In this document: piece by piece, positions 29,372 to 37,235 of the stretch
How positions within the stretch are numbered: the first letter of the stretch is position 1
How the letters are laid out: every line of letters starts with the position of its first letter
Assembly: GCF_000284595.1 (NCBI RefSeq)
Contig: NC_017671.1
Location: forward strand, 2,141,001-2,205,000
Reading direction: 5' to 3'
DNA: 64,000 nt
From: Stenotrophomonas maltophilia D457
Lineage (GTDB): Bacteria; Pseudomonadota; Gammaproteobacteria; Xanthomonadales; Xanthomonadaceae
Program-made: the position numbers and the translations under genes
Notes under the pieces: generated by a model
The model's database searches: none
Seen by the model: the letters and a program-made list of their open reading frames with translations, nothing else
Told to the model about the DNA's origin: nothing

Positions 29372-29430
29372 CCCACCTTTGACAGTTTCCCGGTGACGGT
29401 TGGACTGATCCTGGAACGACATGGGGTCAT

Positions 29431-29471
29431 GGGGTCAGATCCGTTTTCCGTTGGAAAACGGATCTGACCCC
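29431..29471. repeat. GGGGTCAGATCC long perfect hairpin, copy 3
   Basis: GGGGTCAGATCCGTTTTCC (29431-29449) pairs perfectly with 29453-29471 around GTT. It is identical in both arms to the hairpin at 6432-6472. It lies between long hairpins A and B. Confidence 0.85.
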
Positions 29472-29500
29472 GGATTGATTTCGATATCTGACAGAGATTC

Positions 29501-29519
29501 ATCCACGCATGGCGTGGAT
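29501..29519. repeat. SMAG-like palindrome
   Basis: ATCCACGCATGGCGTGGAT, a 19-bp palindromic element like those at 22221 and 42282, here without the GTAG/CTAC head. Confidence 0.65.
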
Positions 29520-29548
29520 CCATCCACAGATCGCGGAAATCTGTCGAA

Positions 29549-29650
29549 GGCGGGGTGGGTCCGGTTGCGGGGGTGTCCGCGGCATGGATGCCGCGGCCAA
29601 GCCCCCAGGGATGGGTTTACGGCGTTCCTCGCAACCGGACCCACCCCGCC
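29549..29650 (-). repeat. Long hairpin element, copy B
   Basis: A 24-bp stem (29549-29572 with 29627-29650, one mismatch) encloses a 54-nt loop. Read on the minus strand, the loop contains ACGCCGTAAACCC and a GCGGCATCCATGCCGC palindrome in the same order as copy A, and the flank TTCGACAGATTTCC. The arm (minus strand GGCGGGGTGGGTCCGGTTGC...) is unrelated to that of copy A. Confidence 0.85.
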
Positions 29651-29699
29651 ATTCCACGGATCGCCGGCTTTTGCTGTTGCTTCGGCTGTTGCTTCTGAG

Positions 29700-29724
29700 G
29701 TTGCCGGCCAGCGGCCGGCACTAC
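29700..29724 (-). repeat. SMAG repeat, reverse orientation
   Basis: GTTGCCGGCCAGCGGCCGGC followed by ACTAC, the reverse complement of the copy at 29213. Confidence 0.85.
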
Positions 29725-29805
29725 CGCAGGTGCAGGGCGCAGCCGTGCCGAATACACCCTCATGCTGCGCCGCAGAATGCATTCGGCTGAACCTGCATGC
29801 TCTAC

Positions 29806-29819
29806 TTGAATCGATCTAA
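29806..29819. promoter_or_regulatory. LacI-type operator candidate before the GH92 alpha-mannosidase
   Basis: TTGAATCGATCTAA, identical to the site at 28917. It lies 127 bp upstream of the alpha-mannosidase start codon. Confidence 0.68.
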
Positions 29820-29946
29820 ATCCACGGTCACGTGGGTCGGGCGTCATTCCAGGGGGAGCCTTCTGCCGGTCCAGGCAGAGCTCAGCGGAACGGTGCCGGA
29901 AGGCCCGGGCCGTCTGTCTCTGCGTCATCGACTACAGGAACCCGAC

Positions 29947-32412
29947 ATGCGTCCAGTGCCGTCCGCTCCCGCCGTCCCATCATCCTCGCGCCCGCTGGTG
30001 CGCCTGGCCTGCCTGCTTGCGCTGTCGGCGGCGCCGATGCTGCTGCAGGCCGCGCCGGCAGCGCTGGAGCGCGAGGTCAACACCTTCATCGGCAGCAAGG
30101 ACGACGGCAACACGTTCCCGGGTGCGTCGGCACCGTTCGGCCTGATCCAGGTCAGCCCGATCGGCAGCCACTATTCGGGTTGGCGCTATGACGACGAGAA
30201 GATCCGTGGCTTCGGCCACTCCTTCATCTCCGGTGCCGGCTGCTGGGAACAGGGCGGCCAGGTGTCGGTGCTGCCGGTCACGGGCTCGATCGGTCCGGGC
30301 GGTGATTTCGATACCGGCAACGCCAGGCAGTTCGACCACAAGGCCTACGCCGCGTCCTACACCCACGATGGCGAGGTCGGCCAGGCCGGCTACTACAAGG
30401 TGCGGCTGACCAGCTACGGCGGCATCGATGCCGAGGCGACCGCGCGTACCCGTGCCGCGGCCGAGCGCTACACCTTCAGCCAGCGCAGTGGCGATGGCCA
30501 CGTGCTGGTCAATGTCGGCCAGGCCAACGAGCGCCATTCGGTGATCGGCAGCGTGGTCGATGTGGTCGGCGACCGCGTGGTCGAGGGCAAGCTGGTCACC
30601 AAGAGTTTCTGCGGCGGCCATCAGTACACCACCTGGTTCCGCATCGAGTTCGACCGTCCGTTCAAGGCGCATGGCACCTGGGGTGAGGGCGGCGGCCTGC
30701 CGGGCGCGCGCCACAGCATGGAAGGCGAGCAGAAGCCGAACGGTGCCTGGCTCAGCTTCGACCTGGCCAAGGGCCAGTCGGTGACGGCGGTCAGCGCGAT
30801 CTCGCACGTGGACGCCGAAGGCGCGCGCACCAACCTGCGTGCCGAGGGCATGCAGGGTGGGTCGCTGCTCGGATTCGACCGCATGCGCGCGCTGTCGCAG
30901 CAGGCCTGGCGTGAGCAGCTTGGCCGTGTACGCGTGCAGGGCGGCACCGCCGATGACCGCACCGTGTTCTACAGCGCGGTCTACCACGCGCTGCTGCAGC
31001 CGATGACCGGCAACGATGCCGATGGCCGCTACCGCGGCTATGACGATGGCATCCACCGTGCCGAAGGCTGGACCTATTACGAGTACTTCTCGCTGTGGGA
31101 TACCTACCGCGCGCAGAACCAGTGGCTGGCACTGACCCGCCCGGACGTGGCGCGCGACATCGGCCGCACCCTGCTGGCGATCGATGAGCAGGGCGGTTGG
31201 CTGCCGCGCTGGGGCTATGCCAACTTCGAAACCAACATCATGACCGGCGATCCGGTCACCCCGTTCATGGTCGACCTGTGGCGCTTCGGTGCACTCAAGG
31301 GCCGTGAATCGCAGGCGTGGGATGCGCTGCGCCGCAATGCCTTCGGCACGCCGCCGCTGAACTCGCGCATGGCCGGCCGCTCCGGCAACCCGACTTACCT
31401 GGACAAGGGCTACGTGGCCTATGACCGCGCGTTCCCGTCCAAGGGCATGGACGTCGATCCGCACCACGGTGGTTCGGCCACGCTGGAGTACGCGCTGGCC
31501 GATTGCGCGCTCTCGCAGATGGCCGACGGCCTGGGCCATGCCCAGGATGCGGCGACGCTGCGCGAGCGCGGCCGCAACTGGCGCAAGGTGTGGGACCCGC
31601 TGGTGCGCGACGCCGAGACCGGCTTCACCGGGTTCCCGCGCCCGCGTACCGAGGACGGCCAGTGGTACACCCCGTCCGACGGCCATTACAGCCCGCGTTC
31701 GCACCACGGTTTCCACGAGGGCACGGCGTGGCAGTACCAGTGGCTGGCGCAGCAGGACGTGCCGGGCCTGGTCGAAGCGATGGACGGCCGCGAGCAGGCG
31801 GGCCGCCGCCTCGATGCGTTCTTCGCGATGGACGCGCTGCAGGCCGATCCGCTCAATGCCGCCCGCAAGGCGTGGGTGGTCGGGCCGTACAGCTACTACA
31901 ACCAGTTCCGCTACAACCCGAACAACGAGCCGGACCTGCACTCGCCGTGGCTGTACACGCTGATCGGCCAGCCGTGGAAGACCGCGGCCGTGGTGCGTGC
32001 GGCGCAGCAGCTGTTCACCAATGCCCCCAACGGTGTGACCGGCAACGATGACCTCGGCACGATGTCGGCCTGGTACCTGTTCAGTGCCATCGGCGTGTAC
32101 CCGGCGGTGCCGGGCAGCGGCCAGTTCCTGCTGCACACCCCGCGCTTCAGCAAGGTGGAAGTGGACATGGGCAATGGCCGCACCCTGCGCATCGACGCGC
32201 CGGGCGCCGATGGCCGCCGCCTGCAGTATGTGCAGGGCGTGCAGGTCGATGGCCAGGCGCATGCACCGGTGTGGCTGGACTGGAACCGCCTGCAGCAGGG
32301 CCCGCGCGTGCGCTTTGCGCTGGATGCGAAGGTGCCGGAGCAGGGCTGGGGCACGGCGGTGAAGGACCTGCCGGTATCCTGGTGCGCGGCACCGGGCAGC
32401 CAGCTGCGCTGA
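29947..32412 (+). CDS. Exported GH92 family alpha-1,2/3-type mannosidase
   Basis: An 821-residue exported enzyme. After a long signal region ending LLQAAPA it opens with EREVNTFIGSKDDGNTFPGASAPFGLIQVSP, the GH92 N-terminal signature. HEGTAWQYQW and GNDDLGTMSAWYLFSAIGVYPAVPGS are the catalytic-domain signatures of the family, which is calcium-dependent and inverting. It trims terminal alpha-mannose from glycans in the periplasm. ATG 29947 follows AGGAA. Exact linkage preference cannot be read from sequence. A hairpin follows the gene. Confidence 0.92.
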   Translation: MRPVPSAPAVPSSSRPLVRLACLLALSAAPMLLQAAPAALEREVNTFIGSKDDGNTFPGASAPFGLIQVSPIGSHYSGWRYDDEKIRGFGHSFISGAGCWEQGGQVSVLPVTGSIGPGGDFDTGNARQFDHKAYAASYTHDGEVGQAGYYKVRLTSYGGIDAEATARTRAAAERYTFSQRSGDGHVLVNVGQANERHSVIGSVVDVVGDRVVEGKLVTKSFCGGHQYTTWFRIEFDRPFKAHGTWGEGGGLPGARHSMEGEQKPNGAWLSFDLAKGQSVTAVSAISHVDAEGARTNLRAEGMQGGSLLGFDRMRALSQQAWREQLGRVRVQGGTADDRTVFYSAVYHALLQPMTGNDADGRYRGYDDGIHRAEGWTYYEYFSLWDTYRAQNQWLALTRPDVARDIGRTLLAIDEQGGWLPRWGYANFETNIMTGDPVTPFMVDLWRFGALKGRESQAWDALRRNAFGTPPLNSRMAGRSGNPTYLDKGYVAYDRAFPSKGMDVDPHHGGSATLEYALADCALSQMADGLGHAQDAATLRERGRNWRKVWDPLVRDAETGFTGFPRPRTEDGQWYTPSDGHYSPRSHHGFHEGTAWQYQWLAQQDVPGLVEAMDGREQAGRRLDAFFAMDALQADPLNAARKAWVVGPYSYYNQFRYNPNNEPDLHSPWLYTLIGQPWKTAAVVRAAQQLFTNAPNGVTGNDDLGTMSAWYLFSAIGVYPAVPGSGQFLLHTPRFSKVEVDMGNGRTLRIDAPGADGRRLQYVQGVQVDGQAHAPVWLDWNRLQQGPRVRFALDAKVPEQGWGTAVKDLPVSWCAAPGSQLR

Positions 32413-32420
32413 GCCGGACT

Positions 32421-32451
32421 GTGCCGTTCGCGGTGACCCAGCGAACGGCAC
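32421..32451 (+). terminator. Hairpin after the GH92 gene
   Basis: GTGCCGTTCGC (32421-32431) pairs perfectly with 32441-32451 around a 9-nt loop, 9 bp after the stop. There is no T-run, so it may only attenuate or protect the transcript before the LacI gene. Confidence 0.6.
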
Positions 32452-32508
32452 GGCACGACACGGCCCTGATCCATTAGGCTTGAGCTTCCAGCGGAGTCCG
32501 GGAAGACG

Positions 32509-33558
32509 ATGAACGACAACGGCAGCAGTCCCAGCAAGCGCGCCGGCAAGGCGGTGACGGTGACCGACATCGCGCGTGCGATCGGCGTGTCACGGGCAAC
32601 CGTGTCGCTGGTGCTGCGTGGCAGCCCGCTGGTCAATGTCGATACCCGCGCCAAGGTCGAGGCCGAGCTGCGCCGCCAGCGCTATGTCTACAACCGCGCG
32701 GCGGCCAACCTGCGCCGGCGCACCTCGTCGAGCATCGCGCTGGTGATCAACGACCTGTCCAACCCGTTCTTCGCCGAATTCGCGTCAGGCGTGGACGAGG
32801 CGCTGGGCGGGCGCGGTTACGTGACGTTGCTGGGCAGCACCGGGGAATCGCCAGAGCGCCAGCAGGCCGTGCTGTCCACGCTGATGGAGCACACCCCGGC
32901 CGGCCTGATCCTGTCGCCGGCCGAGGGCAGCGACACCGCGCAGTTGCGGCAGGCGCTGGGCGCCAATGCCAACGTGCTGCTGTTCAACCGCGAACTGGCC
33001 GGGGCTGACTGGGACTTCCTGACCCTGGACAACCAGCACGGCGCCTATCTGGCCACGCGCCACCTGATCGAGCGCGGCCATCGCCAGATCGCCTTCTTCG
33101 GCGGCCACGCCGCATCCAGTTCCTGCCACCAGCGCCGCGCCGGTTTCCAGCAGGCGCTGGCCGAGGCCGGGCTGTCGCTGCCGCCGGGTTGGATGATCGA
33201 GTCGGCGCCGAACCGCCTGGAAGCAGCAGCGCGCACCGATGAACTGTTTGCCGATGGCCATCGTCCGAGTGCGGCGGTCTGCTACAACGACACCGTCGCG
33301 CTGGGCCTGATGCTGGGCTTGAACTCGCGTGGCATCCGTCCCGGTGGCGACTTTGCCGTTACTGGTTTCGACGACATTTCCGAGGCTGCGGTGGCGGTGC
33401 CACCGTTGACCACGCTCACTGCCGACCCGCGCGAGCGTGGCCGGCAAGCGGCCGCGCTGCTGCTGCAACGGCTGGACGAACCGGATGCGCCGCCACGGCG
33501 CACGGTCGCGCCGGTGCAGCTGCGCATCCGCGAAAGCAGTGCTGCGCGACCGAACTGA
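32509..33558 (+). CDS. LacI-family transcriptional regulator of the mannoside locus
   Basis: A 349-residue LacI/GalR protein. The N-terminal helix-turn-helix and hinge read VTVTDIARAIGVSRATVSLVLRG, then the RRRTSSSIALVINDLSNPFFAEFA start of the periplasmic-binding-protein-like effector domain. It lies between the alpha-mannosidase and sugar transporter genes. The repeated TTGGATCGATCYAA palindrome has the central CG and symmetry typical of LacI-family operators, so this protein is the best candidate to bind it. The effector (mannose or a mannoside) is inferred from neighbours. No operator copy lies directly before its own start. Confidence 0.92.
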   Translation: MNDNGSSPSKRAGKAVTVTDIARAIGVSRATVSLVLRGSPLVNVDTRAKVEAELRRQRYVYNRAAANLRRRTSSSIALVINDLSNPFFAEFASGVDEALGGRGYVTLLGSTGESPERQQAVLSTLMEHTPAGLILSPAEGSDTAQLRQALGANANVLLFNRELAGADWDFLTLDNQHGAYLATRHLIERGHRQIAFFGGHAASSSCHQRRAGFQQALAEAGLSLPPGWMIESAPNRLEAAARTDELFADGHRPSAAVCYNDTVALGLMLGLNSRGIRPGGDFAVTGFDDISEAAVAVPPLTTLTADPRERGRQAAALLLQRLDEPDAPPRRTVAPVQLRIRESSAARPN

Positions 33559-33618
33559 TTCCTTTCATACACCCCTTCCACGCAACAACGACCTTCCGCG
33601 CATCGAGGCGCGTACCGC

Positions 33619-34932
33619 ATGCCGATCTCCGCAACGCCCCGTCCATCGGGTTCCTCGGGCAACGCACCCGCCGTCACCAACGGCAAGGCGTTGGCTGTCG
33701 TCACCACGATCTTCTTCATGTGGGGCTTCCTGACCTGCCTCAATGACATCCTGATCCCGCACCTGAAAGCGGTGTTCGAACTGAACTACGCCAAGGCGAT
33801 GCTGGTGCAGTTCACCTTCTTCGGCACCTATTTCCTGATGTCGCTGCCGGCGGGGCGGCTGGTGGCGGCGCTGGGCTACAAGAAGGGCATCGTCGCCGGC
33901 CTGGTGATCGCCGGCATCGGCGCGCTGGGCTTCTGGCCGGCGGCCGAACTGCGCGTCTATGGCGCCTTCCTCGGCGCACTGTTCGTGCTGGCCACCGGCA
34001 TTACCGTGCTGCAGGTGGCCGCCAACCCCTATGTCGCGCTGCTGGGCCCGGAGCAGACCAGCTCCAGCCGCCTGACCCTGGCGCAGGCGCTGAACTCGCT
34101 GGGCACGGCCATCGCCCCGATCTTCGGCGGCATGCTGATCCTGTCCAACACGGTCAAGAGCGCTGACGACATCGCGGCGCTGCCGGCCGCCGAGCAGCTG
34201 GCCTACCGTGCCGCCGAGGCGCAGGCTGTGCAGGGTCCGTACGTGGGCCTGGCGGTGGCGCTGGTGCTGCTGGCGCTGTTCGTATTCCTGTTCCGCCTGC
34301 CGGCGCTGAGCGACGCCACCGAGCAGGCCGACCAGGGCCACCACCACAGCTACCTGGATGCGCTGCGCAAGCGCCACCTGCTGCTGGGCGTGCTGGGCAT
34401 CTTCTTCTACGTCGGTGCTGAAGTGTCGATTGGCAGCTTCCTGGTCAACTACCTGTCGATGCCGAACATCGGTGGCTTCAGCGAGCAGCAGGCCACGCAT
34501 TACGTGTCTGCCTACTGGACGATGGCGATGATCGGCCGCTTCGCCGGTTCGGCGCTGCTGGCGCGCTTCTCGCCCAGCCGTCTGCTGGCGATCTTCGCGC
34601 TGGTCAACGTGGCGCTGCTGGTCACCACCATGCTGACCTCCGGCAACGTCGCGCTGTACTCGGTGGTGGCCATCGGCCTGTTCAACTCGATCATGTTCCC
34701 GACCATCTTCGCGCTGAGCATCGAGCGCCTCGGCCCGCTGACCAACAAGGGGTCCAGCCTGCTGATCATGGCCATCGTCGGCGGTGCCGTGGTGCCGTAC
34801 CTGCAGGGCGTGCTGGCCGACCACATCGGCGTGCAGGCCAGCTTCATCCTGCCGCTGCTGTGCTACGGCTACATCATTTTCTACGGACTGGTCGGTGCGC
34901 GTACGCCGGCCTCCGCAACGCAGGGAGGCTGA
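33619..34932 (+). CDS. Sugar MFS transporter, FucP/GluP-type
   Basis: A 437-residue, 12-helix inner-membrane symporter of the fucose/glucose-galactose permease branch. Family motifs are FFMWGFLTCLNDILIPHLK in helix 1 and ATGITVLQVAANPYV in helix 4. In this cluster it probably brings free mannose (or another hexose) from periplasm to cytoplasm by proton symport. It follows the LacI gene by 60 bp and precedes the kinase by 7 bp, so the three are likely one transcript. Confidence 0.88.
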   Translation: MPISATPRPSGSSGNAPAVTNGKALAVVTTIFFMWGFLTCLNDILIPHLKAVFELNYAKAMLVQFTFFGTYFLMSLPAGRLVAALGYKKGIVAGLVIAGIGALGFWPAAELRVYGAFLGALFVLATGITVLQVAANPYVALLGPEQTSSSRLTLAQALNSLGTAIAPIFGGMLILSNTVKSADDIAALPAAEQLAYRAAEAQAVQGPYVGLAVALVLLALFVFLFRLPALSDATEQADQGHHHSYLDALRKRHLLLGVLGIFFYVGAEVSIGSFLVNYLSMPNIGGFSEQQATHYVSAYWTMAMIGRFAGSALLARFSPSRLLAIFALVNVALLVTTMLTSGNVALYSVVAIGLFNSIMFPTIFALSIERLGPLTNKGSSLLIMAIVGGAVVPYLQGVLADHIGVQASFILPLLCYGYIIFYGLVGARTPASATQGG

Positions 34933-34939
34933 GTCCGGA

Positions 34940-35935
34940 ATGGGTGCCATCGTTTGCTTCGGCGAAATTTTGATCGATCTACTAGCACAGCCGCCGGCCT
35001 CGGCCGACACCCCGCGTGCGTTCCTGCAGTACGCCGGTGGGGCGCCGGCCAACGTCGCGGTGGCGGCTGCGCGGCTGGGTGCGAAGACCCAGTTCGTCGG
35101 CATGCTGGGCCGTGACATGTTCGGCGACTTCCTGGCCGACAGCCTGGTCGAGCACGGCGTGGGTACCGATTACATCGTGCGCACCGACGCGGCCAAGACC
35201 GCACTGGCCTTCGTGGCCCTGGATGCCAATGGCGAGCGCAGCTTCAGTTTCTACCGCCCGCCGGCGGCTGACCTGCTGTTCCGTGACAGCGACTTCCAGG
35301 CGGCGTGCCTCGACAGCGCGCAATGCTTCCACGTCTGTTCCAACAGCCTGACCGAGCCGGCCATCGCCGAGGCGACCTTTGCCGGCATGGACCGTGCCCG
35401 CGCTGCCGGTGCGGTGGTCAGCCTGGACCTCAACCTGCGTCCTGCCCTGTGGCCGGCGAACGAGGACCCGACGCCGCGCCTGTGGCAGGCGCTGGAACGC
35501 GCCGACCTGGTCAAGCTGTCGCGCGAGGAGCTGGACTACCTGGCCGCGCCGCTGGGCGCCGATGGCGAGGCGGCGGTGCTGCGGCGCCTGCTGGCCGCGC
35601 GGGCGCGCTGGGTGATCGTCACCGATGGTGCAGCCACGCTGCACTGGTACACCCGCGACAACCACGGCACGGTCACCAGCTTCCGCGTGGCCACGGTCGA
35701 CACCACGGCGGCCGGTGATGCCTTCGTCGGCGGCGTGCTGGTCGGCCTGCTGGAGCGCGGCGGGGCCGGTGCCGGTTTTACCGCCTTCTGCCAGGACCCC
35801 GATGCGATCACCGCCACGCTGCGCTTCGGCGCTGCGGTCGGCGCGCTGGCTGTTACCCGCAAGGGCGCGTTCGCCGCGATGCCCTCGCTCGATGAAGTGC
35901 AGCAGCTGCTGCAGGCACAGGACATTACTGCATGA
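34940..35935 (+). CDS. PfkB-family sugar kinase, probable fructokinase
   Basis: A 331-residue ribokinase-fold kinase. The N-terminal CFGEILIDLL and YAGGAPANVAVAAARLG are the first PfkB signature, and DTTAAGDAFVGG holds the catalytic Asp of the second. Its stop overlaps the start of the AGE-family isomerase (ATGA). If that enzyme makes fructose from mannose, this kinase would make fructose 6-phosphate. GGAGG lies upstream of ATG 34940. Codons 11-17 are unusually AT-rich and contain an operator-like site. Confidence 0.88.
   Translation: MGAIVCFGEILIDLLAQPPASADTPRAFLQYAGGAPANVAVAAARLGAKTQFVGMLGRDMFGDFLADSLVEHGVGTDYIVRTDAAKTALAFVALDANGERSFSFYRPPAADLLFRDSDFQAACLDSAQCFHVCSNSLTEPAIAEATFAGMDRARAAGAVVSLDLNLRPALWPANEDPTPRLWQALERADLVKLSREELDYLAAPLGADGEAAVLRRLLAARARWVIVTDGAATLHWYTRDNHGTVTSFRVATVDTTAAGDAFVGGVLVGLLERGGAGAGFTAFCQDPDAITATLRFGAAVGALAVTRKGAFAAMPSLDEVQQLLQAQDITA
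34969..34982. promoter_or_regulatory. Operator-like palindrome inside the kinase gene start
   Basis: TTTGATCGATCTAC, 12 of 14 bases of the best site at 29040, located 29 nt after the first base of the kinase start codon. It is encoded by codons ATT TTG ATC GAT CTA CTA, several of which are rare in the surrounding genes. Confidence 0.45.
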
Positions 35936-37158
35936 GCACCTCGCCCGATTTCCGTTCGCCCGCGTTCCTGCGCGCGCACATCGCCGATACCATGGCGTTC
36001 TACCACCCGCGCTGCATCGATCCCAACGGTGGCTTCTTCCACTACTTCCGTGATGACGGCAGCATCTACGATGCCAGCCATCGCCACCTGGTGAGCAGCA
36101 CCCGTTTCGTCTTCAACTACGCGATGGCCTACCGCGAGTTCGGCAATGCCGAGTACCGCGACGCGGTCGAGCACGGCGTGCGCTACCTGCGCGAGGTGCA
36201 CCGCAACCCCGCCACCGGCGGCTACGCCTGGACCCTGCGTGATGGCAAGGTCGAGGACGACATGAACCACTGCTACGGCGTGGCCTTCGTGCTGCTGGCC
36301 TACAGCTGCGCGCTGAAGGCAGGTATCGAGCAGGCGCGCGCGTGGATGGACGAGACCTGGCAGCTGCTGGAAGCGCGCTTCTGGGAGCCGCAGCACGGGC
36401 TCTACAAGGATGAAGCGGACGGCCAGTGGAACTTCACCGGCTACCGTGGACAGAACGCCAACATGCACATGTGCGAGGCGATGCTGGCCGCGTTCGAGGC
36501 CAGTGGCGAGCAGCGCTATGTGGAGCGCGCGCTGCAGCTGGCCGACAACATGACCCGCCGCCAGGCGGCCAAGGCCGGCGGGCTGGTCTGGGAACACTAC
36601 GATGAGAACTGGGAGATCGACTGGGACTACAACCTGGACGACCCCAAGCACCTGTTCCGCCCGTGGGGCTTCCAACCGGGGCACCAGACCGAGTGGGCCA
36701 AGCTGCTGCTGATCCTCGATCGCCACGTGCAGGCCGACTGGCTGGTGCCGACCGCGCAGCACCTGTTCGACGTGGCCGTGGCGCGCAGCTGGGACGAAGC
36801 GCGAGGTGGCCTGTACTACGGCTTCGCACCGGAATCGCGCCGGCAGCCGGGCATGGATGGCGCGCCGATCGGTGGCGACAGCTTCGTCTGCGACGACGAC
36901 AAGTACTTCTGGGTGCAGGCCGAAACGCTGGCGACCGCCGCACTGATGGCCAAGCGCACCGGCGATGACCGCTACTGGCAGTGGTACGAACGCATCTGGG
37001 CGTATTCGTGGGAACACTTCGTCGACCATCAGTTCGGCGCCTGGTTCCGCATCCTCGATGCCGACAACCGCAAGTACAGCGACGAGAAGAGCCCGGCCGG
37101 CAAGGTGGATTACCACACCATGGGCGCGTGCTACGAAGTGTTGAACGTGGTGCGTTGA
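35932..37158 (+). CDS. AGE-family isomerase, probable D-mannose isomerase
   Basis: A 408-residue alpha/alpha-barrel protein of the N-acylglucosamine 2-epimerase family. Conserved stretches include GGFFHYFRDDGS near the start, MNHCYGVAFVLLAY in the middle and WVQAETL, EHFVDHQFGAW and KVDYHTMGACYE at the end, containing the histidines of the active site. Members next to a fructokinase and mannosidases interconvert mannose and fructose. An N-acylglucosamine epimerase role is possible but fits the neighbours less well. It overlaps the kinase gene by 4 bp. Confidence 0.86.
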   Translation: MSTSPDFRSPAFLRAHIADTMAFYHPRCIDPNGGFFHYFRDDGSIYDASHRHLVSSTRFVFNYAMAYREFGNAEYRDAVEHGVRYLREVHRNPATGGYAWTLRDGKVEDDMNHCYGVAFVLLAYSCALKAGIEQARAWMDETWQLLEARFWEPQHGLYKDEADGQWNFTGYRGQNANMHMCEAMLAAFEASGEQRYVERALQLADNMTRRQAAKAGGLVWEHYDENWEIDWDYNLDDPKHLFRPWGFQPGHQTEWAKLLLILDRHVQADWLVPTAQHLFDVAVARSWDEARGGLYYGFAPESRRQPGMDGAPIGGDSFVCDDDKYFWVQAETLATAALMAKRTGDDRYWQWYERIWAYSWEHFVDHQFGAWFRILDADNRKYSDEKSPAGKVDYHTMGACYEVLNVVR

Positions 37159-37194
37159 GGCGCGTGTCGCCATACGGATGATGAATCGGAATCA

Positions 37195-37217
37195 GTAGCG
37201 CCGGGCCACGCCCGGCG
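37195..37217 (+). repeat. SMAG-type palindrome
   Basis: GTAGCGCCGGGCCACGCCCG plus GCG. It lies between the isomerase and beta-mannosidase genes, just before the AGGAG of the latter. Confidence 0.7.
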
Positions 37218-37235
37218 GAAAAACAGGAGCTCCGC

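Larger units (their letters stand above)
28866..29946. other. 1.1-kb divergent intergenic region packed with operators and repeats
   Basis: No credible gene lies here. Open frames in this stretch are made from palindromic repeats and have no start signals. In order it holds operator sites at 28885, 28917 and 29040, a SMAG copy at 29213, long hairpin A at 29280-29371, a GGGGTCAGATCC hairpin at 29431, a SMAG-like palindrome at 29501, long hairpin B at 29549-29650, a reverse SMAG copy at 29700 and an operator at 29806. Confidence 0.8.

Noticed and set aside
29421..29819. Open frames on both strands inside the 1.1-kb repeat region
   Set aside because: They consist of translated palindromes and have no ribosome binding site or protein-like composition.
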